From: JAPWJZ01 sp965279315
GTDB lineage: Bacteria > Pseudomonadota > Alphaproteobacteria > Micavibrionales > UBA2020
Assembly: GCA_965279315.1 (NCBI GenBank)
Contig: OZ257145.1
Span: 3,236,256 to 3,300,255 of the forward strand
Reading direction: 5' to 3'
Length of the DNA stretch: 64,000 nt
In this document: piece by piece, positions 24,918 through 33,213 of the stretch
Position numbering within the stretch: the first letter of the stretch is position 1
How the letters are laid out: each line of letters begins with the position of its first letter
The notes under the pieces: generated by a model
What the model was told of the DNA's origin: nothing
Seen by the model: only the letters and a program-made list of their open reading frames with translations
Database searches by the model: none
Program-made: the position numbers and the translations under genes

Positions 24918-27900
24918 ATGACGCTTCCCGAACTTTGCATCAAGCGGCCGGTTTTTGCGACGGTGATGAGCCTCTTCCTCATCCTGCTCGGCCTTGTGTC
25001 ATACTCCCGCCTATCCGTGCGCGAATACCCCAATATTGACGAGCCCATCGTCACCGTCTCCACCAGCTATCTGGGCGCAAGCGCGGAGATCATGGAATCG
25101 CAAGTGACCAAAGTCCTCGAAGATTCCCTCGCGGGGATCGAGGGGATCGAAATCATGTCCTCCATCAGCCGGTCGGAGAGCAGCCAGATCACGCTGCGTT
25201 TCGTCATCAGCCGCGACCCCGACGCCGCCGCCAATGACGTGCGCGACCGCGTTGCGCGTGTGCGGTCGCAATTGCCCGACGAAGTTGACGACCCGACCGT
25301 CGCCAAGATCGAGGCCGATGCCCAGCCCATCATTTACCTCGCCTTCACCAGTGACCGGCTGTCCGCGATGGACATCACCGATTACGCCGACCGTTACGTG
25401 CAGGACCGGCTGCAAAACGTGGAGGGCGTGGCGCAGGCGACGATCCTTGGCGAGCGCCGCAAATCCATGCGCCTCTGGCTCGACCCGCAGCGCCTGGCTG
25501 CCGCGAAACTCGCGCCGTCGGATGTCGAAACGGCGCTCCGCAGCCAGAACGTCGAAATCCCCGCCGGCCGCATCGAAAGCAGCAAGCGTGAATTCACCGT
25601 CCTGTCCGAAACCGACATGCGCGATGTCGGCCAGTTCGAAAACCTGATCCTGAAACGCAACGGCACCACCTTCGTCCGCCTGCGCGATGTGGGCCGTGCG
25701 GAAGTGGCGCCGGAGGATGAACGCCGCGTCGTGCGCTTCAACGGCAAAAACGCCGTCGCGCTCGGCGTCATCAAGCAGGCGACCGCCAACCCGCTGACCG
25801 TGTCGCAGGGCATCCAAAAACTGCTGCCCGATATCCGCGCATCATTGCCCGAAGGCATGAACATCGAAATCGCGCACGACACTTCAGTATTCATCGACCG
25901 TTCGATCAAGGCGGTTTATCACACGATTTTCGAGGCTGTCGCGCTCGTCCTGCTCGTGATCTTTTTCTTCCTGCGTTCCTTCCGTTCCACCTTTATCCCG
26001 CTTGTCACGATCCCCATTTCGCTGATCGGCGTTTGTTTTGCGATGTATGTGATGGGCTATACGCTCAACACACTCACCCTGCTCGCCTTCGTTTTGGCGA
26101 TCGGCCTTGTGGTCGATGACGCGATCGTCGTGCTGGAAAACATCTTCCGCCATATCGAGGAGGGCAAGTCGCCGCGCGAAGCGGCATTGGTCGGCGGCAA
26201 GGAAATCGCCTTCGCCGTCATCGCCATGACCATCACGCTGGCCGCCGTCTATGCGCCCATCGCGCTGTCGACCGGCAAGACGGGCAAGCTGTTCGTCGAG
26301 TTCGCGCTCACGCTCGCGGGGGCTGTCATCATCTCCGGCTTCGTCGCGCTCACGCTCACACCCATGCTCTGCTCTAAAATGCTGTCGGGACACAAGGAAA
26401 AACATGGCCGCGTCTATAACGCCATCGAAACCTTCCTCGAAAAACTGACCGCAGGTTACGGCAAGCTGCTGGGTCTTGCGCTGTCGTGGCGGTTCGTCAT
26501 CGTCATCATCGGCCTGGCTGTCGCGGGCGCGAATGTCGCGCTGCTGACGCTTATCAAATCCGAACTCGCGCCTACCGAAGACCGCGGCACCATCGTCGTG
26601 CGCGCCAGCGCGCCGGAAGGCTCCACCATCGGCTACATGACCGACTGGATGAAGAAGCTGGAGCCCATCGCGGCGTCCATCCCCGAGATCGAGAAATACT
26701 TCGTCGTCGCGGGCAGCCCGACCGTGTCCGACGGCATCGCCTTCCTGCGCCTGAAACCGTGGGAAGAGCGCAAACGCAAGCAACAGGACGTGACCAAGGA
26801 ACTGACGCCGAAAATCCTGCAGGCGACCGCCGGCATCAGCGCCTTCCCCCGCAACCCGCCGTCGCTGGGCGCTTCGGCGCGCTCGTCGCCTGTGCAGATG
26901 GTCATCCTGACCAGCGGCACGTATGAAGACCTCGACAAGGCCGTGACGCAGCTGGTGCAGGATTTTGCAACCTATCCCGGCATGGTCGATGTCGACACCA
27001 ACCTGCGCATGAACAAGCCGCAGCTGAACATCAAGCTTGACCGCGACAAGACCGCCGCCGTCGATGCGGATATCGACGCCGCCGGCCGCACGCTGGAAAC
27101 GCTGCTGGGCGGACGTCAGGTCACGCGCTACAAGGATAACGGCGAGCAATACGATGTCATCGTGCAGGTCAGCAACGAGCTGCGCGAGCGCCCGCAGGAC
27201 CTGACCGATATTTACGTGCGCAACGCCAAGGACGACATGATCAAGCTGTCCAACCTTGTCACCATCCAGGAAACGGTCGCCCCGCGCGAGCTGAACCACT
27301 TCAACCAGCTGCGCGCCGCCGACATCACGGCGAGCCTTGCGCCGGGCTACGCGCTGGGCGAGGTGCTCACCTATGCCGACAAGCGCGCCAAGGAAGTGCT
27401 GCCGCCCGGTTTCATCGTCGACTACAATGGTGAATCGCGCGAGTTCAAGGATTCAGGCTCCAGCATCGTGCTGACCTTCGCGCTTGCCATCGCCTTCATC
27501 TATCTTGTGCTGTCGGCGCAGTTTGAAAGCTTTGTCGGCCCGTTCATCATCATGCTGTCTGTCCCGCTGTCGATTGCGGGCGCGTTGCTGGCGCTGTACC
27601 TGACCGGTGGCACGCTCAACATCTATAGCCAGATCGGCCTTGTGACACTGATCGGGTTGATCACCAAGCACGGCATCCTGATCGTCGAATTCGCCAATCA
27701 GGAGCGCGAGAAAAACAGCCTCGGCCGCCGCGAGGCGGTGACGCAGGCCGCGCTGATGCGCCTGCGCCCTATCCTGATGACGACCGGCGCAATGGTGCTG
27801 GGCGCGCTGCCCTTGGCATTGGCATCGGGCGCGGGCGCGGAAAGCCGCCAGCAGATCGGCTGGGTCATCATCGGCGGCATGGGCATCGGCACGTTCTTCA

Positions 27901-27965
27901 CCCTGTTCATCGTGCCGGTCGTCTACAGCCTGCTGGCGCGCAAGGAAATGCCCAAACATGGTTAA
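24918..27965 (+). CDS. RND-type efflux pump, HAE1 family
   Basis: A 1015-residue inner-membrane proton-driven exporter. It starts MTLPELCIKRPVFATVMSLFL, the usual first helix. The proton relay is present: LAIGLVVDDAIVVLENI with the paired Asp in TM4, and the TM10 Lys in GLITKHGILIVEFANQ. Two large periplasmic loops lie between TM1-2 and TM7-8. Length matches the family (1010-1050). The ATG at 24918 gives the canonical N-terminus; an upstream in-frame ATG at 24846 lies inside the adaptor gene and is rejected. Substrates cannot be predicted, but hydrophobic or amphiphilic compounds are usual for HAE1 pumps. Confidence 0.94.
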   Translation: MTLPELCIKRPVFATVMSLFLILLGLVSYSRLSVREYPNIDEPIVTVSTSYLGASAEIMESQVTKVLEDSLAGIEGIEIMSSISRSESSQITLRFVISRDPDAAANDVRDRVARVRSQLPDEVDDPTVAKIEADAQPIIYLAFTSDRLSAMDITDYADRYVQDRLQNVEGVAQATILGERRKSMRLWLDPQRLAAAKLAPSDVETALRSQNVEIPAGRIESSKREFTVLSETDMRDVGQFENLILKRNGTTFVRLRDVGRAEVAPEDERRVVRFNGKNAVALGVIKQATANPLTVSQGIQKLLPDIRASLPEGMNIEIAHDTSVFIDRSIKAVYHTIFEAVALVLLVIFFFLRSFRSTFIPLVTIPISLIGVCFAMYVMGYTLNTLTLLAFVLAIGLVVDDAIVVLENIFRHIEEGKSPREAALVGGKEIAFAVIAMTITLAAVYAPIALSTGKTGKLFVEFALTLAGAVIISGFVALTLTPMLCSKMLSGHKEKHGRVYNAIETFLEKLTAGYGKLLGLALSWRFVIVIIGLAVAGANVALLTLIKSELAPTEDRGTIVVRASAPEGSTIGYMTDWMKKLEPIAASIPEIEKYFVVAGSPTVSDGIAFLRLKPWEERKRKQQDVTKELTPKILQATAGISAFPRNPPSLGASARSSPVQMVILTSGTYEDLDKAVTQLVQDFATYPGMVDVDTNLRMNKPQLNIKLDRDKTAAVDADIDAAGRTLETLLGGRQVTRYKDNGEQYDVIVQVSNELRERPQDLTDIYVRNAKDDMIKLSNLVTIQETVAPRELNHFNQLRAADITASLAPGYALGEVLTYADKRAKEVLPPGFIVDYNGESREFKDSGSSIVLTFALAIAFIYLVLSAQFESFVGPFIIMLSVPLSIAGALLALYLTGGTLNIYSQIGLVTLIGLITKHGILIVEFANQEREKNSLGRREAVTQAALMRLRPILMTTGAMVLGALPLALASGAGAESRQQIGWVIIGGMGIGTFFTLFIVPVVYSLLARKEMPKHG

Positions 27966-28311
27966 AAAGCCGATCCTCGAAAACAAGCATAAAGCAATCA
28001 TTTCCAAGACAGAATTTGCCATGCGCATGGCGCATTGGTTATGCGTGACGCTGACGATCATCATCGTCTCGCTCGTCCTCGGTGTGATCGGCTATCACAG
28101 CTTCGAAGATATGCTGTGGATCGACGCGCTGCTGAACGCATCCATGATCCTGGGCGGCATGGGCGAGGTTGACGCGCTGCACACCGTTGGCGGCAAGCTG
28201 TTCGCATCATTTTACGCGCTCTATTCGGGCATTTTGCTGGTCGTGTGCGGCGGGCTATTGCTGGTGCCGGTGTTTCACCGCGTGCTGCATCATTTCCACG
28301 CGGAAAAATAA
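27958..28311 (+). CDS. small membrane protein downstream of the RND pump
   Basis: A 117-residue protein with two clear helices (VTLTIIIVSLVLGVIGYHSF and ASFYALYSGILLVVCGGLLLVPVF) and a His-rich C-terminus VLHHFHAEK. The loop between them, DMLWIDALLNASMILGGMGEVDA, resembles the short pore-like loop of two-helix channel-type proteins, but no selectivity filter is visible. Its ATG overlaps the end of the RND pump gene by eight bases, so it is probably co-translated. No family is assigned. Confidence 0.7.
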   Translation: MVKKPILENKHKAIISKTEFAMRMAHWLCVTLTIIIVSLVLGVIGYHSFEDMLWIDALLNASMILGGMGEVDALHTVGGKLFASFYALYSGILLVVCGGLLLVPVFHRVLHHFHAEK

Positions 28312-28674
28312 TCAGTTCGGCTTGGGTGCGGCTTTTGCGGCCGGCGCTGCCTGCGCGGGCAGCTTGCGGATCACCTCGCAGATATCCTCGCGGATGTCTT
28401 GTTCGCGGATTGCATGGAATGCATCGTTGAGGATGTTCAGGCGCGCGGGCGTGACGGGCTCATAGGCAGCGCGCAAAAGTGCAGACTGCGGCCCCGGTGC
28501 GGGTTCGGAAAAGCTGCCGGTCATTTCATTGTCGAATTCGAGGCCCGCGTCTTGCTGCAATTTCATCAGCGCATCGGCAAGCTTGTCATTGCCCACGCGG
28601 CGCAGTGCGTTATCAACGCGGTCCAGCAGCGGGCCCGCATCGGCAAGTACGAATAATGTATCGAGATCAGCCAT
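28312..28674 (-). CDS. small helical protein of unknown function
   Basis: A 120-residue soluble protein: MADLDTLFVLADAGPLLDRVDNALRRVGNDKLADALMKLQQD, then AYEPVTPARLNILNDAFHAIREQDIREDICEVIRKL and an Ala/Pro/Lys-rich tail. The ATG at 28674 is preceded by GAGGG; an upstream ATG at 28704 is less likely. Its stop abuts the stop of the convergent membrane protein gene. No family is recognised. Confidence 0.65.
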   Translation of the reverse strand: MADLDTLFVLADAGPLLDRVDNALRRVGNDKLADALMKLQQDAGLEFDNEMTGSFSEPAPGPQSALLRAAYEPVTPARLNILNDAFHAIREQDIREDICEVIRKLPAQAAPAAKAAPKPN

Positions 28675-28755
28675 ATTTCCCTCGTCACCGCGATTATATC
28701 GCAAATCGGGTTAACAAGCGTTTAAGAAAATAAAACGAGGGATATCAATCCCCTG

Positions 28756-29268
28756 CTAGGCGCGCACCGCTTTCGCGATCTTGTCCAACACGGCGTTCAC
28801 CAGCTTGCGCTCGGATCCGTCATAGAACCCGTTCGTGACGTTCAGGTAGTCGTGAATGATGATGCCGGTATCGATTTTGCCATGCGCCAGCAATTCATAA
28901 GCGCCCGCGCGCAAAATGGCATCCAGCAGCGTTTCGACTTCGGCAATCTTGCCGGCGGCGAGCGCGGCAGACACCACGCCGTCCACATCTCCCCAGCGTT
29001 TTTGCAAGCCGAGCACGATATCGTCCAGCAATTCCTCGTCGGGCGGCACAAAAGTGTCGCCATCGAGCGTAAAGCCGCTGCGATGGTCGATATATTCGCG
29101 CACCGCCGATTTGGCGTCCTGGTTGTTGAGGCGCATCTGGTACAGCACCTGCACGGCCGCCAAACGCGCGGCGGTCTTGCGCGCGGTCTTGGAGCCGGCG
29201 TTCTTCTTCACCGCGCGCTTTTCGGGCGATTTCGGGGGAAGCTTGGTAATCTTTTGCTTATCAACCAT
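28756..29268 (-). CDS. nusB: transcription antitermination protein NusB
   Basis: A 170-residue RNA-binding factor that, with NusE, NusA and NusG, promotes processive transcription of rRNA operons. Recognised by the basic Lys/Ala N-terminal extension then ARLAAVQVLYQM, LLDAILRAGAYELL and IIIHDYLNVTNGFYDGSERKLVNAVLDKIAK, the conserved NusB core. The ATG at 29268 overlaps the nrdR stop by eight bases; a start at 29298 would overlap more. Its place after nrdR and glyA is the usual alphaproteobacterial order, although ribE/ribH, which often sit between, are absent here. Confidence 0.93.
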   Translation of the reverse strand: MVDKQKITKLPPKSPEKRAVKKNAGSKTARKTAARLAAVQVLYQMRLNNQDAKSAVREYIDHRSGFTLDGDTFVPPDEELLDDIVLGLQKRWGDVDGVVSAALAAGKIAEVETLLDAILRAGAYELLAHGKIDTGIIIHDYLNVTNGFYDGSERKLVNAVLDKIAKAVRA

Positions 29269-29734
29269 TACTGACTTTCTTGCAGACGTGTTCGACACCG
29301 GCGAGGAAGTCGTTATAGTCCTTCACCTCGCGGAAGTCCTTGTAGACGGAGGCGTAACGCACATAGGCGACGGGGTCGAGCTGGGAGAGCGCCTGCATCG
29401 CCTTTTCGCCGATTTCCTTGGTCGTCACGTCGCTTTCGCCGGATTGTTCCAGCTGGCGCACGATGTCGTTCGCCACGCGCTCGATCACATCGGCATCGAC
29501 GGGGCGTTTTTGCAGGCACAATTTAAGGGAGCGCATCAGTTTGTTGCGGTCGAACGGCTCGCGGCGGCCATTGTTTTTCATGACGATGATTTCGCGCAGC
29601 TGCACGCGCTCGAAAGTGGTAAAGCGCGCCTCGCAGTCAGGGCATTCGCGGCGGCGGCGGATGGCGGCATCGTCTTCCGTCGGGCGGCTGTCTTTCACTT
29701 GCGTGTTGGTGCCGATGCAAAAGGGGCAACGCAT
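29261..29734 (-). CDS. nrdR: ribonucleotide reductase regulator NrdR
   Basis: A 157-residue repressor of ribonucleotide reductase genes that senses dATP/ATP. The N-terminus carries a zinc ribbon (MRCPFC...RRECPDCEARFTTFE), followed by the ATP-cone domain (IIVMKNNGRREPFDRNKLMRSL). The length matches the family. It lies six bases downstream of glyA and overlaps nusB. No NrdR box was searched for genome-wide. Confidence 0.95.
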   Translation of the reverse strand: MRCPFCIGTNTQVKDSRPTEDDAAIRRRRECPDCEARFTTFERVQLREIIVMKNNGRREPFDRNKLMRSLKLCLQKRPVDADVIERVANDIVRQLEQSGESDVTTKEIGEKAMQALSQLDPVAYVRYASVYKDFREVKDYNDFLAGVEHVCKKVSNG

Positions 29735-29740
29735 ATTTGG

Positions 29741-31054
29741 TTACTCCTTCGAATAGATGGGGAATTTTTCGCAGAGTTTGCGGACTTCCGCCAGCACAGC
29801 TCTCTCTATCTCGCCATTGTTGCCCGCGCCGTTCTTGGCGAGGCCGTCCAGCACGGCAACCATGTATTCGCCGACCAGCTCGAATTCCGCCTTGCCGAAG
29901 CCGCGCGTGGTGGCGGCGGGGCTGCCGACGCGCAGGCCCGATGTCACCATCGGTTTTTGCGGATCAAACGGGATTGCGTTTTTGTTGCATGTCATGCCGG
30001 CATGCTCGAGCGACAGCTCGGCATCCTTGCCGGTCAGGTTTTTCGGGCGCAGGTCGATCAGCACAAGGTGGCAATCCGTGCCGCCGGAGACGATATCGAC
30101 GCCGCCTTGCTTCAGCGTGTTCGCCAGCACGCGCGCGTTATCGAGCACATTCTGCGCGTAAGCCTTGAACGACGGCTGCAGCGCCTCGCCGAACGACACG
30201 GCCTTCGCCGCGATCACATGCTCCAGCGGGCCGCCTTGCAGCCCGGGGAACACGGCGGAATTGATCTTCTTGATGATCTCCTCGTCATTCGTGAGGATGA
30301 TGCCGCCACGGGGGCCGCGCAGCGTCTTGTGCGTGGTCGAGGTCGTGACATGCGCATGCGGCACGGGCGACGGGTACACGCCGCCGGCCACGAGGCCCGC
30401 GTAATGCGCCATGTCGACCATCAGGTAAGCGCCGACTTCATCGGCAATCTTGCGGAAGCGCGGGAAATCGATCACGCGCGGATAGGCGGATGCGCCCGCG
30501 ATGATCAGTTTCGGCTTGTGTTCGCGCGCGAGGCGCTCGACTTCTTCCATGTCGATCAGCGCGTCTTCCTTGCGGACACCGTACTGGATCGCGTTGAACC
30601 ATTTGCCCGACATGTTCGGCTTCGCGCCATGCGTCAGGTGGCCGCCATGCGCGAGCGCCTGCCCCAGGATCGTGTCCCCCGGCTGCACCAGCGACATGAA
30701 AACCGCCTGGTTCGCCTGCGCGCCCGAATGGGGCTGCACGTTGGCGAATTTCGCACCGAACAATTCGCACAGGCGGTCAATCGCAAGCTGTTCCGTCACA
30801 TCGACGAATTCGCAGCCGCCGTAGTAACGCTTGCCCGGATAACCTTCGGCGTATTTATTGGTGAGGACAGAACCTTGCGCCTGCAGAACCGCGCGGCTGA
30901 CGATGTTTTCGGATGCGATCAGCTCGATCTGGTCCTTCTGGCGGCCCAGTTCCTGGCGGATGGCGTTGAACACGGCGGGATCGGCTTCCGCGAGGTCGGT
31001 TTCAAAAAAATTGAATGCAGCCATCGGGGTTTCTTTCTTCTGGGCATTAGTCAT
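29741..31054 (-). CDS. glyA: serine hydroxymethyltransferase
   Basis: A 437-residue PLP enzyme interconverting serine and glycine with tetrahydrofolate, feeding one-carbon metabolism. Motifs: IELIASENIVSRAV, YAEGYPGKRYYGGCEFVD, VQPHSGAQANQAVF, DMAHYAGLVAGG, and VTTSTTHKTLRGPRGG with the PLP-binding Lys. The ATG at 31054 directly abuts the rpiB stop; a second ATG at 31024 (MAAFNFF) is an equally reasonable start. It is cotranscribed with rpiB, nrdR and nusB. Confidence 0.96.
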   Translation of the reverse strand: MTNAQKKETPMAAFNFFETDLAEADPAVFNAIRQELGRQKDQIELIASENIVSRAVLQAQGSVLTNKYAEGYPGKRYYGGCEFVDVTEQLAIDRLCELFGAKFANVQPHSGAQANQAVFMSLVQPGDTILGQALAHGGHLTHGAKPNMSGKWFNAIQYGVRKEDALIDMEEVERLAREHKPKLIIAGASAYPRVIDFPRFRKIADEVGAYLMVDMAHYAGLVAGGVYPSPVPHAHVTTSTTHKTLRGPRGGIILTNDEEIIKKINSAVFPGLQGGPLEHVIAAKAVSFGEALQPSFKAYAQNVLDNARVLANTLKQGGVDIVSGGTDCHLVLIDLRPKNLTGKDAELSLEHAGMTCNKNAIPFDPQKPMVTSGLRVGSPAATTRGFGKAEFELVGEYMVAVLDGLAKNGAGNNGEIERAVLAEVRKLCEKFPIYSKE

Positions 31055-31504
31055 TTAAGCACCGCACTTTCCTAATTTCTCGACGCGGCCCGCATGGCGG
31101 CCACCTTCAAAATCCGTTGATAAAAATACATTCACGCAATCAAGCGCCGTTTCCACGCCCAGCAGGCGCGCACCCAGCGCAATCACATTGGCATCGTTGT
31201 GCAGGCGCGACAGCCGCGCCGAGGTCACATCATGCGCCAGCGCGCAGCGCATGCCCTTGTACCGGTTGACCGCAATGCTGATGCCGATGCCGGAGCCGCA
31301 TATCGCAATGCCGATGGGCGCCTGCCCTGCCGCAATCGCCTCGGCCAGTTTAAACCCGAAATCGGGGTAATCGACGCGGTCTTCGCTGAAAGGGCCAAGG
31401 TCGATCACCTCGTGCCCGGCTTTTTTCAGATGTTCGACCACCGCGGCCTTCAGCTGAAAGCCCGCATGGTCGGAAGAAATGGCTACTTTTTTACCCTCGG
31501 CCAA
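31055..31504 (-). CDS. rpiB: ribose-5-phosphate isomerase B
   Basis: A 149-residue sugar isomerase of the RpiB/LacAB type converting ribulose-5-phosphate to ribose-5-phosphate. Motifs: ISSDHAGFQLK at the N-terminus, DYPDFGFKLAEAI, and ICGSGIGISIAVNRYKGMRCAL with the catalytic Cys. It is first in the rpiB-glyA-nrdR-nusB transcription unit. GAGGGTAAA precedes the start region. Confidence 0.94.
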   Translation of the reverse strand: MAEGKKVAISSDHAGFQLKAAVVEHLKKAGHEVIDLGPFSEDRVDYPDFGFKLAEAIAAGQAPIGIAICGSGIGISIAVNRYKGMRCALAHDVTSARLSRLHNDANVIALGARLLGVETALDCVNVFLSTDFEGGRHAGRVEKLGKCGA

Positions 31505-31858
31505 GGTCTTGACCCCAAGATATTGTTACGGCTGCCCTGATATACCAAATGTAGTAGGGGTATTCCAGAAGTATCACGCTAGATGTTGAATCTTTATTAT
31601 GGATAATAGATATTAGAGCGTCATTCCCGCGAAAGCGGGAATCCCGTCGGCCTCTCGCGTCTCTGCCAATCACGGAGATCCCCGCCTTCGCGGGGATGAC
31701 GATGGGGGTGGAGTTGGTTTTGTGCGCAAAGCTTCCCATCCCGCCATGCCCGCCTTGTGCAGGCATCCAAAAGGCCGTCCGGCCGTCATGTGACTCGGCA
31801 TTATAAGACCCGCGGACACGCTTTTGGACTCCCGCACAAGGCGGGGGTGGCGCTGGAT
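31505..31858. other. 354-bp gap without a gene, bearing a repeat
   Basis: No credible gene is seen. The left part (31505-31615) is AT-rich and should contain the rpiB promoter. 31621-31700 is a paired-hairpin repeat described separately. 31701-31858 holds GC-rich short palindromic fragments such as CCCGC...GCGGGG, which look like decayed copies of the same repeat class. An open frame of about 90 codons across it merely translates the repeat. Confidence 0.6.
31621..31700. repeat. dispersed palindromic repeat with two hairpins
   Basis: Hairpin 1: ATTCCCGC (31623-31630), GAAA, GCGGGAAT (31635-31642). Hairpin 2: ATCCCCGC (31678-31685), CTTC, GCGGGGAT (31690-31697). The outer TCATTCCCGC and GCGGGGATGA ends are inverted relative to each other. 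This spelling (TCATTCCCGCGAAAGCGGGA) is that of a widespread intergenic repeat class; only this copy is clear in the window. Confidence 0.75.
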
Positions 31859-32890
31859 TTAGGACGCGGGGTTGCCCGGCAATTTCAAATTCCGCTTCGG
31901 CTTTTCCAGCATCGGGCCGCCGATGAGGGTATTTTCCGCTGTGCCGCCGAGGCGTTCCAGCGCGGTGTGGGCTTTTTCGATGGGGGTTTTGTCGCTGAAT
32001 TCGTCGAAGGTTTTCATGACGACGGCTTCGGATTTCGTGTTCAGGTTATGCGTGACTTGCGTATAGGTGCGGGCGGAGAAGTTGAATATTTCGGTGAGCC
32101 TGTAGCCGATGCTGCGGTCGACCGATGAAAAGGCCACGCGGTCGTTCGACAGCAGCTGCCACGGATCAACCGGTTTTTTCTCAGGCATAGGCTCGGGCGG
32201 GCGTTCGGCCTGTTTCGCGGCCTCGGCGGCTTTTTGCGCTTCGGCTTTTTTCTCTCGGGCGCGCAGATCTTTGGCGGCGTCGGCCTTTAGCACCTGCGCT
32301 TGGTAATCCTTGCCGTTATCGACGGCGAAATCCCAGATGGTTTTTCCGGCCTTGGTCACCGCCTGCAAATCCGCGCCTGCGCTGACCAGCACCTTGATAA
32401 CGTCGGCGTCGCCGCGCGCGGCGGCGAGGTGCAGCGGCGTGACGCCCTGCTCGTCCGCCGCATTCACATTCGCGTCGTGGTTGATGAGGAAGGAAACGCC
32501 CTCGGTTTTGTATCCCTGCATCGCCGCCCAGTGCAGCGGCGTGCGGCCGTCATTGTCGCGCGCATGGATGTTCGCGCCGAAATGCACCATGTCGGTCATT
32601 TTGTAATGGATGGTGTAATCAATGTCCTGCACGGCGTGGTGCAGCAGCGTTGCCCCTGCCCCGTCTTTCGCATTCACATCGACGCCGCGGTTGAGGAACA
32701 TGGCGACCAGCTCCCGCCCGCCCTTGTGGCTGTAATCCGCCCGCTGGATGGCGATATGTGCGCCGGGGCGGCCTTGCGCATCGGTCACATGCGGGTCGGC
32801 ACCGGCATTCAGCATCGCGCGCGCGTTATCGGCATCGCCGCGCGCGACGGCGTTCAGCAGCCTGATATCGTTATCCCGGGTGGCGGGCAT
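31859..32890 (-). CDS. ankyrin-repeat protein
   Basis: A 343-residue soluble protein. Residues about 5-205 contain five to six ankyrin repeats (for example DGRTPLHWAAMQGYKTEGVSFLINHDANVNAADEQGVTPLHLAAARGDADVIKVLVSAGADLQAVT). A Lys/Ala/Glu-rich coiled segment (KAEAQKAAEAAKQAERPPEPMPEKK) and a unique C-terminal domain (VDRSIGYRLTEIFNFSARTYTQVTHNLNT...; LEKPKRNLKLPGN) follow. Ankyrin repeats mediate protein-protein contacts; the target is unknown. There is no signal peptide. The ribosome site is weak. Confidence 0.85.
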   Translation of the reverse strand: MPATRDNDIRLLNAVARGDADNARAMLNAGADPHVTDAQGRPGAHIAIQRADYSHKGGRELVAMFLNRGVDVNAKDGAGATLLHHAVQDIDYTIHYKMTDMVHFGANIHARDNDGRTPLHWAAMQGYKTEGVSFLINHDANVNAADEQGVTPLHLAAARGDADVIKVLVSAGADLQAVTKAGKTIWDFAVDNGKDYQAQVLKADAAKDLRAREKKAEAQKAAEAAKQAERPPEPMPEKKPVDPWQLLSNDRVAFSSVDRSIGYRLTEIFNFSARTYTQVTHNLNTKSEAVVMKTFDEFSDKTPIEKAHTALERLGGTAENTLIGGPMLEKPKRNLKLPGNPAS

Positions 32891-32975
32891 CGGATGCGGT
32901 TTCCGTTGTTGAGTTGGTGTGCATTTTACATACGACAGAAGCAGGTTTGGGTCAAGATGCTGTGATTATGACAAA

Positions 32976-33179
32976 TTATTCCTTGATATGCCCGTTCTTC
33001 TTCAGCACATAGGCCAGCCGCGCCAGCGCGTTTTTCTTGAATACCGCCTCGCCCGCACTCGCCGGGCACTGGATGACGATTTCGGTCATGGTTTCCGTGT
33101 CCATCGCGCTCACGCGCATGGCGGGGCCCATCTGCCGGAATTCGAAAATGACCTCGCGCCCTTGCAGTATTTCTGCCAT
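32976..33179 (-). CDS. small conserved alphaproteobacterial protein, DUF6898-like
   Basis: A 67-residue protein: REVIFEFRQMGPAMRVSAMD, TEIVIQCPASAGEAVFKKNALARLAYVLKKNG. The pattern (FEF..G...VSA.D..T..E..I..P..A.E...K..AL.KL.YVL) matches small alphaproteobacterial proteins I associate with DUF6898; this is from memory and moderate in certainty. GGGGGA precedes the ATG at 33179. It is divergent from gcdH with only 34 bases between starts. Function unknown. Confidence 0.7.
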   Translation of the reverse strand: MAEILQGREVIFEFRQMGPAMRVSAMDTETMTEIVIQCPASAGEAVFKKNALARLAYVLKKNGHIKE

Positions 33180-33213
33180 ATTTTCCCCCAGCACCCATCT
33201 TAGGATTAAACCG

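Noticed and set aside
31491..31766. A 91-codon minus-strand frame upstream of rpiB
   Set aside because: It translates the dispersed palindromic repeat (VIPAKAGI...RFRGND), a well-known artefact rather than a protein.
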